A stretch of 38,866 nt of DNA from contig CAYQTO010000013.1 of NCBI GenBank assembly GCA_964420455.1, forward strand, positions 1-38,866, written 5' to 3'. Shown one piece after another: positions 33,960 to 38,866 of the stretch. The stretch is from CAYQTO01 sp964420455. GTDB taxonomy: Bacteria; Sumerlaeota; Sumerlaeia; SLMS01. Position 1 is the first letter of the stretch, and each line of letters opens with the position of its first letter. A program made the translations under genes and the position numbers. The notes under the pieces are model-generated. The model had not been told where the DNA came from. It was given only the letters and a program-made list of their open reading frames with translations, and made no database searches.

Positions 33960-34469
33960 ATGCCCCGCCTGACTTCCTGGACGTTTGCCCTCATCATGCT
34001 TTTCGCCGTTGCCGGGTTCACGGCAACCAGCACCCCCGCCATCGCCCAGCGTAGCATGACCTCCGCGGAACTCGAGCGCGAGAACAGTGACGTCAACAAG
34101 ATGTTCCACAAGCTGGGCCGCGGTGTGGTGAACATCTTCACCGGCTGGCTGGAGATTCCCAAGCAGACTGCGATCGAATGGCGCCGCACGGACCCCTTCA
34201 CGGGAACGGTCCTCGGTCTCGTCAAGGGCACCTGGCTTGGCGTCGCCCGCACCTTCGCCGGCGTCTACGAGGTCGTCAGCTTCCCCTTCCCGATTCCCCG
34301 CAACTACGAGCCGATCATGGAGCCGGAATTCGTCCTGCCCACCATCTGGGGCGAGCGGTTGCCTCTCTTCCGTGACGAGTTCACCGGCACCAGCGGTGCC
34401 ATCGATGGCGCGATCGACTATGGGACGAGCAATCCCTCCGTCGGCAGCTCCCGCATTCGCTCCTACTGA
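33960..34469 (+). CDS. Second TIGR04073-like exported protein, paralogue of the preceding gene
   Basis: 169 residues, GGAGGAG about 8 bases before the ATG. Signal peptide at residues 1-28 (ending TSTPAIAQ). The mature part repeats the family blocks: KLGRGVVNIFTGWLEIPKQ, TDPFTGTVLGLVKGTW, VVSFPFPIPRNYEPIMEPEF. Compared with the first copy it has an added C-terminal stretch (residues 130-169) rich in serine and glycine. The two genes are 61 bases apart, likely one operon ending in the terminator at 34495. Function unknown. Confidence 0.78.
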   Translation: MPRLTSWTFALIMLFAVAGFTATSTPAIAQRSMTSAELERENSDVNKMFHKLGRGVVNIFTGWLEIPKQTAIEWRRTDPFTGTVLGLVKGTWLGVARTFAGVYEVVSFPFPIPRNYEPIMEPEFVLPTIWGERLPLFRDEFTGTSGAIDGAIDYGTSNPSVGSSRIRSY

Positions 34470-34494
34470 TCCTTCCCTCATCCTTGAATCTCCC

Positions 34495-34525
34495 GCCCCG
34501 CCTCCCGAGAGGCGGGGCTTTTTTT
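34495..34525 (+). terminator. Rho-independent terminator after the TIGR04073-like pair
   Basis: GCCCCGCCTC (34495-34504), four-base loop CCGA, GAGGCGGGGC (34509-34518), then seven T. Perfect 10-bp stem; the clearest terminator in the window. Confidence 0.92.
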
Positions 34526-34614
34526 CACGTTTCCACCCGGAGGCGGAGTCCCAGGGCACCCGCCGCCGGGGTTTTCCTTGCTCCCTTCCCCGCCCCGTCA
34601 CCCAGCATCGCCTC

Positions 34615-34881
34615 ATGAAAGCGCCCGACCCCACGCCGGAACAGACCGACGAGGTGCCCCTCGAGAAGCGCCTCGAGCGTCTTGAGGAAATTGTGCAGAA
34701 GCTGGAGTCGGACGAGGTCGGGCTCGAGCAGTCCATCGACTTGTACGCGGAGGGACACCGGATCGGGCGCGAGGCTCTCAGGCGGCTCGAGGCCCTCGAG
34801 CGCCGGATTCAAAAGGTGACCGGCGAGGATGATGAAGGGCTGGAACTGGAGGACTTCCCCGACGACGAAGGGGAGTTGTGA
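34615..34881 (+). CDS. xseB: Exodeoxyribonuclease VII small subunit
   Basis: 88 residues. The small subunit binds XseA to form the single-strand-specific exonuclease VII. The family core is present: PLEKRLERLEEIVQKLESDE, VGLEQSIDLYAEGHRIG and LEALERRIQKVTG, a three-helix coiled arrangement. The ATG at 34615 fits the usual start. The acidic C-terminus (EDDEGLELEDFPDDEGEL) is common. xseA is not in the window. In many bacteria xseB is followed by ispA and then dxs; here dxs follows after 92 bases and ispA is absent from between them. Confidence 0.9.
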   Translation: MKAPDPTPEQTDEVPLEKRLERLEEIVQKLESDEVGLEQSIDLYAEGHRIGREALRRLEALERRIQKVTGEDDEGLELEDFPDDEGEL

Positions 34882-34973
34882 CATGGTTCCCAATCGGCCC
34901 AACACTTGCCCGCTTGTCTACCTGTCACCTTACGGCTGACTCCCGGCCGTCCGCACCCCCCACGAGGAACCGC

Positions 34974-36944
34974 ATGTCCACCCACGCCGAACGCTTCCCC
35001 CTTCCGCTATCGTCTGCCGACCGCTCCGACGCCGAGGCGCGGCCCTCCCTTCTGGAAACAATTCAATCGCCCGCGGACGTCCGTGCCATGGCGCTGGAGG
35101 ATCTGGCAACCTTGGCGGAGGAGGTGCGGGCCCGGATTATTGAGGTGATTGCCAGCAAGGGGGGGCACTTCGGGGCGCCCCTCGGGGCGGTGGAGATCGC
35201 CGTGGCGGCGCTTCACGTGTTCGAGCCGCCGACCGATCGGATCGTCTGGGACGTGGGGCACCAGGCCTATGCGTGGAAAATCCTCACAGGCCGCAACGAT
35301 CGCTTCGAGACGATTCGCCAGCACAAGGGGCTCTCGGGATTTCTCAAGCGCACAGAGTCGGAATGCGACGCCTTTGGCGCCGGCCACGCCTCGACAAGCA
35401 TCGCGGCGGCTCTCGGCATGGCGGAGGCACGCGACCTCAAGGGCGAGGACCACAAGGTCATGGCCATCATCGGCGATGGGGCGATGACCGGCGGCATGGC
35501 CTACGAGGCACTCAACAACGCGGGCCTGCGTCGGACGAACCTCATCGTCCTCCTCAACGACAACGAGATGTCCATTAGCACAAATGTCTGGGCGGTGCAC
35601 CGCGGGCTGTCGAACCTCATCACAAGCCAGACCTACAACCGGGCCAAAGCGGACATAAAGGCGATCATCCGCTCGCTCGTCGGCGAGGGCGTGATCACAG
35701 CGGCCCACAATGTTGAGGAAGCGGTGAAGGGCATGCTCGTGCCGGGGCTCTTCTTCGAGGAATTGGGCCTGCGTTACATCGGCCCCATCGACGGGCATGA
35801 TCTCGAGGTGCTCGTGCCCATCATGCGCAAGGCGGCGACACTCGAGGGGCCCATCCTCCTCCACGTGATCACCAAGAAGGGGAAGGGCCTGCGGTACGCG
35901 GAGAAGGACCCGATCACCTATCACGCAGCGAAGGCCAACATGAAGATCGAGACCGGCGAGATGGCGCGGTCGAGCGCACCCCCCGCCTACACCAAGGTCT
36001 TCGGACGCACGCTCGTCGAGCTGGCGGAGAAGGACGACCGCATCGTGGCCATTACCGCCGCCATGCCCGGAGGCACGGGAACCGACCTCTTTGCCCAGGC
36101 GTTTCCCAAGCGCTTCTTCGATGTCGGCATCGCAGAGGAGTGCGCCGTGACCATGGCCGCCGGCATGGCCTGCGACGGCCTCGTGCCCGTCTGTGCCATC
36201 TACTCCACCTTCCTCCAGCGCGCCTACGACCAGATCATCCACGACGTGGCGATCCAGAAGCTTCCCGTGCGGTTCGTCCTCGACCGGGGTGGTCTCGTCG
36301 GCGCGGACGGCCCCACCCACCATGGCACCTTCGACCTGTCGTACCTCCGGGTGGTCCCCAACATGGTGCTGATGGCACCCCGCGACGAGCAGGAACTCCG
36401 GCGCATGACCCGCACCCTCGTCGAATACGGCGAAGGCCCCATCGCCATGCGATACCCCCGGGGAAATTCAACCGGGTCCGTAGACCTCGATGCGGTGGAG
36501 TATCCAACGCTCGAGATCGGCCGCGGCGAGGTGCTCCAGCGCGGGGAACGCGTGGCCCTGATTGGCATCGGGCTCATGACCCGCCACTTTCTCGAGGCGG
36601 CGGCGACCCTTGAAAAGGAACTGGGTCACCCGGTCACCGTCGTGGACGCGCGTTTCGTCAAGCCGCTCGACCGCGACCTGCTGCTGGAGGTCGCCGCCAG
36701 CCACGAATACCTCTTCACGGCGGAGGACAACGTGCTGGAGGGTGGCTTTGGCTCGGCGGTGAACGAGATGCTGCTCGATTCGGGAGCGCCGCGGACGGCG
36801 ATGCGCTTCGGCCTGCCGGACCGATTCATTGATCACGGCCAGCCGAGTGAGCTTTACGGCGAGCTCGACCTGCTGCCGGAGCAGCTGGCCGAGCGGATTC
36901 TCGCCGTCGTCGCCCCGAAGGTCAGCGAGCCGCCTGTTCGTTGA
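34974..36944 (+). CDS. dxs: 1-deoxy-D-xylulose-5-phosphate synthase
   Basis: 656 residues, normal length. First step of the MEP isoprenoid pathway: pyruvate and glyceraldehyde-3-phosphate are joined to make DXP, with thiamine diphosphate. Visible: DRIVWDVGHQAYAWKILTGR, thiamine-binding GDGAMTGGMAYEALNNAG with NDNEMSIS, the pyrimidine domain with DVGIAEECAVTMAAGMA, and the DRGGLVGADGPTHHGTFDL loop. The ATG at 34974 has GAGGAA four bases upstream; the frame upstream lacks family sequence and overlaps xseB. The 23 bases at the end overlap the convergent VWA gene. Confidence 0.97.
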   Translation: MSTHAERFPLPLSSADRSDAEARPSLLETIQSPADVRAMALEDLATLAEEVRARIIEVIASKGGHFGAPLGAVEIAVAALHVFEPPTDRIVWDVGHQAYAWKILTGRNDRFETIRQHKGLSGFLKRTESECDAFGAGHASTSIAAALGMAEARDLKGEDHKVMAIIGDGAMTGGMAYEALNNAGLRRTNLIVLLNDNEMSISTNVWAVHRGLSNLITSQTYNRAKADIKAIIRSLVGEGVITAAHNVEEAVKGMLVPGLFFEELGLRYIGPIDGHDLEVLVPIMRKAATLEGPILLHVITKKGKGLRYAEKDPITYHAAKANMKIETGEMARSSAPPAYTKVFGRTLVELAEKDDRIVAITAAMPGGTGTDLFAQAFPKRFFDVGIAEECAVTMAAGMACDGLVPVCAIYSTFLQRAYDQIIHDVAIQKLPVRFVLDRGGLVGADGPTHHGTFDLSYLRVVPNMVLMAPRDEQELRRMTRTLVEYGEGPIAMRYPRGNSTGSVDLDAVEYPTLEIGRGEVLQRGERVALIGIGLMTRHFLEAAATLEKELGHPVTVVDARFVKPLDRDLLLEVAASHEYLFTAEDNVLEGGFGSAVNEMLLDSGAPRTAMRFGLPDRFIDHGQPSELYGELDLLPEQLAERILAVVAPKVSEPPVR

Positions 36945-38079
36945 TCGCGGCCATCACCGCCGTATCGAAGGCCGATTCCTCCGTGGTGGCCTCCCGATTC
37001 TCCCGAGCTTCCTTCAGGTAGCCGGCCCGCTTCCCATTCAGTTCGTCTATACGCTCCATCAGCCGGTCGCGCTCCTCGCGCTTTTCCGCGATGATTGCCT
37101 GCTGCTCCTCGATTGTCCTGCCCTGCAATTCGGTGGGTAATTCATTCGCCGGCAGGTCCTCGAGGGTGACCGTCTCCTCGGCAAGGTCGTTGAGGAGTTC
37201 CTGGCGGCCGAGGAAGTTCTTCATGCCGGAGGCGGAGGTGTTAAAGGCGATGCGGTCCGCCGCGGCGGCCGGGGCGGCGCGGGCCACGACGCCGGCGACC
37301 TCGCTCTTGCGCTCGCGCATGGCGGACTGCACCTCCATCTCGCCGTAGTAGAGGAGAGTGCCGTCGAGCTCCGCGCCGAGGCGCGCCAGCTCCTCGTCAA
37401 AAGGCGTGTTCACCACCTCCACGCCCCCCGATTGCTCGATGCGAAAGTACTTTCCCTCGGCCAGGCGCGCGATGTCCGTCCACGGCTGCTGGGCACCGGC
37501 ATTGGTGCCGCACTGGATGGCATTGATGGTGATGCCGGCGCGGGCGGCCGCCTGGCAGGTTTCCGGGTACTTGACGTCGTCGGGGTAGTCCATGTGCGGG
37601 GGCGCGTCGCCCACGAGGAAGATGACGCGGTAGGTGTCGGGGTCGGTGCGCCAGTCGAAGTTGGAGACGGCCTCGTGGAGGGCCTGGTTGACGGACTCGG
37701 GGCCGTCTCCGCCGCCGGCCGCCTGGTACGCGGTCAGGTCCGTATAGACGGCGTCGAGATCATCGGTCAGCGGGGTGTGGACGGTGATGTACTGGTCGCC
37801 GCGGTCCCGGTAGCCGACCAGGCCCATGCGGATGTCCGGCGTTGATTCGAGCGTGGCCAACTGATTGGCGATGCGCCAGATGGTGTCCTTGGCCCCCTGG
37901 ATCAGGCCGGACATGCTGCCGGTGGTGTCGAGGACGAAGACGACGTCGACACGGGGGGCGAGGGATCGCGCCACCGTTTCCGCGGCCGCCTCCGCCGTTG
38001 CCCTGTCCTGCGCCGGGAGTAGCCCCGCCGTCCCCCCAAGAAGTCCCGCCACCAGCATCCCCGCCATGATCGATCGCAT
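36922..38079 (-). CDS. Exported von Willebrand factor A domain protein
   Basis: 385 residues from the ATG at 38079 with AAGGAAA upstream. A signal peptide (residues 1-23, ending LLPAQ) is followed by a VWA domain: the MIDAS motif reads VVFVLDTTGSMSG (D-x-T-x-S variant) and VIFLVGDAPPHMDY holds the late aspartate. Residues 300-365 form a charged coiled coil (IEEQQAIIAEKREERDRLME). Secreted VWA proteins bind proteins or metal, but no partner gene is evident. It contains two exact copies of GTATAGAC, one read as Val-Tyr-Thr and one as Arg-Ile-Asp. It overlaps dxs by 23 bases tail to tail. Confidence 0.85.
   Translation of the reverse strand: MRSIMAGMLVAGLLGGTAGLLPAQDRATAEAAAETVARSLAPRVDVVFVLDTTGSMSGLIQGAKDTIWRIANQLATLESTPDIRMGLVGYRDRGDQYITVHTPLTDDLDAVYTDLTAYQAAGGGDGPESVNQALHEAVSNFDWRTDPDTYRVIFLVGDAPPHMDYPDDVKYPETCQAAARAGITINAIQCGTNAGAQQPWTDIARLAEGKYFRIEQSGGVEVVNTPFDEELARLGAELDGTLLYYGEMEVQSAMRERKSEVAGVVARAAPAAAADRIAFNTSASGMKNFLGRQELLNDLAEETVTLEDLPANELPTELQGRTIEEQQAIIAEKREERDRLMERIDELNGKRAGYLKEARENREATTEESAFDTAVMAAINEQAAR
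37045..37052 (-). repeat. GTATAGAC motif copy
   Basis: Exact match, CGTATAGACG in context. In the VWA gene it is read in direct orientation as Arg-Ile-Asp with a rare ATA codon. Confidence 0.8.
37742..37749 (+). repeat. GTATAGAC motif copy
   Basis: Exact match, CGTATAGACG in context, read as Val-Tyr-Thr in the VWA gene on the minus strand. Confidence 0.8.
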
Positions 38080-38208
38080 GATGATTTCCTTTCGGTGCTG
38101 TGTCTTCCGGTTTGGGGGACAAGCCCCCGGGGGGGCGGGGTTCCCGTGGCCGGCTTGGCCTTGCATCGCCGATCCGGACCTCCCCACCATCCTCCCCGGT
38201 TTGCTCCC

Positions 38209-38866
38209 ATGGGTTCCTTTGCCACCATCCGCCGCGGCGAGATCCGCACCGATTGCCGGTTCTACACGGGTTACAAGCCGTGTGGGAAACACGACGGCTG
38301 TCCCGATTGTCCCCACTATGCGCCCCGCGGCGATCAGGTGCTGGTCATCAAGCTGGGGGCCATGGGCGATGTCCTGCGGACCAAGGCGATCCTTCCCGCC
38401 CTCCGCCGCCGTCACCCCGATGCCTGGCTGGTCTGGCTGACCGCACCCGGCAGCGAGCCCCTCGTCCGCGATCCCCTCGTCGACGAGATCCGTCCCCTCA
38501 CCCTCGAGGGGATCCTTGCCCTCGAGGGCAGGACGTACAGCCATCTATACAGCCTCGACAAGGATGCCCACGCGGTCTCCCTCGCGGCACGGCTCGACGC
38601 GGGACGCCGCTACGGCTTCGCCCCGACTCCCTACAACACCATCGACGTCTGGAACGAGGCGTCGATGTACGCCCTTCGGCTCGGTCTGTCGGACGACCTC
38701 AAGTTTCGCCAGAACAGGAAGACGGTGCCGGAGATCGTGGCGGAGATGTGCGAGTTGGACGACGCGGGCGGGCGCTATACGCTGACGCTCGGGGAGGAGG
38801 CGCGGGCGGCGGCGCGCGCCCACTGGGCTCAGGCGACGGCACCGCTCGCCGGCCGGCGCATTCTCG
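38209..38866 (+). CDS. Glycosyltransferase family 9 (heptosyltransferase-like), 3' end outside window
   Basis: 219 residues before the edge of the window. GT9 enzymes transfer heptose or related sugars to the lipopolysaccharide core. The GT-B N-domain is clear: VLVIKLGAMGDVLRTKAILPAL, AWLVWLTAPGSEPLVRDPLV and RRYGFAPTPYNTID. Before it is a cysteine cluster (residues 15-37: Cys16, Cys25, Cys31, Cys34), which I recognise as an accessory motif of a GT9 subgroup and which could bind a metal. The start at 38209 puts this cluster at the N-terminus. Divergent from the VWA gene with 130 bases between. A 7/8 match of the repeat lies at 38543-38550. Confidence 0.85.
   Translation, partial: MGSFATIRRGEIRTDCRFYTGYKPCGKHDGCPDCPHYAPRGDQVLVIKLGAMGDVLRTKAILPALRRRHPDAWLVWLTAPGSEPLVRDPLVDEIRPLTLEGILALEGRTYSHLYSLDKDAHAVSLAARLDAGRRYGFAPTPYNTIDVWNEASMYALRLGLSDDLKFRQNRKTVPEIVAEMCELDDAGGRYTLTLGEEARAAARAHWAQATAPLAGRRIL

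Overview
The window is a 38.9 kb piece of a high-GC (about two-thirds GC by eye) chromosome, from a draft or metagenome-type assembly: it has two 10-N scaffolding gaps, both inside one gene. It carries about 30 protein genes and two tRNAs, with few long intergenic gaps. The gene set points to a free-living, Gram-negative-type bacterium: a family 9 (heptosyltransferase-like) glycosyltransferase, several envelope glycosyltransferases, exported hydrolases and an exported S66 peptidase. Two tandem proteins look like the exosortase-associated TIGR04073 family, which I associate with Verrucomicrobia/Lentisphaerae-like bacteria and some uncultured phyla. The phylum cannot be fixed from this window.

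Layout. 1-2040 (minus): two translationally coupled GT4-type glycosyltransferases, the second cut by the window edge. 2128-6174 (plus): a membrane histidine kinase, a GH63/GH37-like glycosidase and a secreted M14 carboxypeptidase. 6171-6788 (minus): a small membrane protein with a pseudopilin-like tail. 6880-10569 (plus): hemB, an EI24/CysZ-like membrane protein and a radical-SAM-like protein that has lost all three cluster cysteines. 10854-13021 (minus): a TrmJ-like RNA methyltransferase coupled to an NtrC-type sigma-54 activator. 13210-16809 (plus): lipA, a DinB-fold protein and a GT-C membrane glycosyltransferase. 16779-22723 (minus): MscS-type channel, CHAD protein, secreted endonuclease I with a lamin-tail domain, and an exported LD-carboxypeptidase-like protein. 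Then MerR (plus), a CLC antiporter with CBS and TrkA-C domains (minus), DUF4126 and a second GT-C-like protein (plus). 27890-32443 (minus): a methyltransferase interrupted by both gaps, a Ser/Thr kinase and htpG. The right end has a 2Fe-2S ferredoxin, tRNA-Val, tRNA-Arg, the TIGR04073 pair with a clear terminator, xseB, dxs, a von Willebrand A protein and the start of a GT9 glycosyltransferase.

How the genes relate: many are ordinary housekeeping genes (haem, lipoate, isoprenoid, Fe-S, tRNA modification, chaperone). The recurring theme is the cell envelope: glycosyltransferases, channels, exported hydrolases.

The most unusual signal is not a gene. The octamer 5'-GTATAGAC-3' (extended consensus Y-GTATAGAC-R) occurs 16 times on the two strands, where base composition predicts well under one. 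It occurs in three sense frames and one antisense frame of unrelated genes, and once between genes, so the constraint is on DNA rather than protein. It often sits in a short dyad (YGT-ATAG-ACR), in one case with 7-bp perfect arms. I do not recognise it as a described uptake, Chi, HIP1 or segregation signal.
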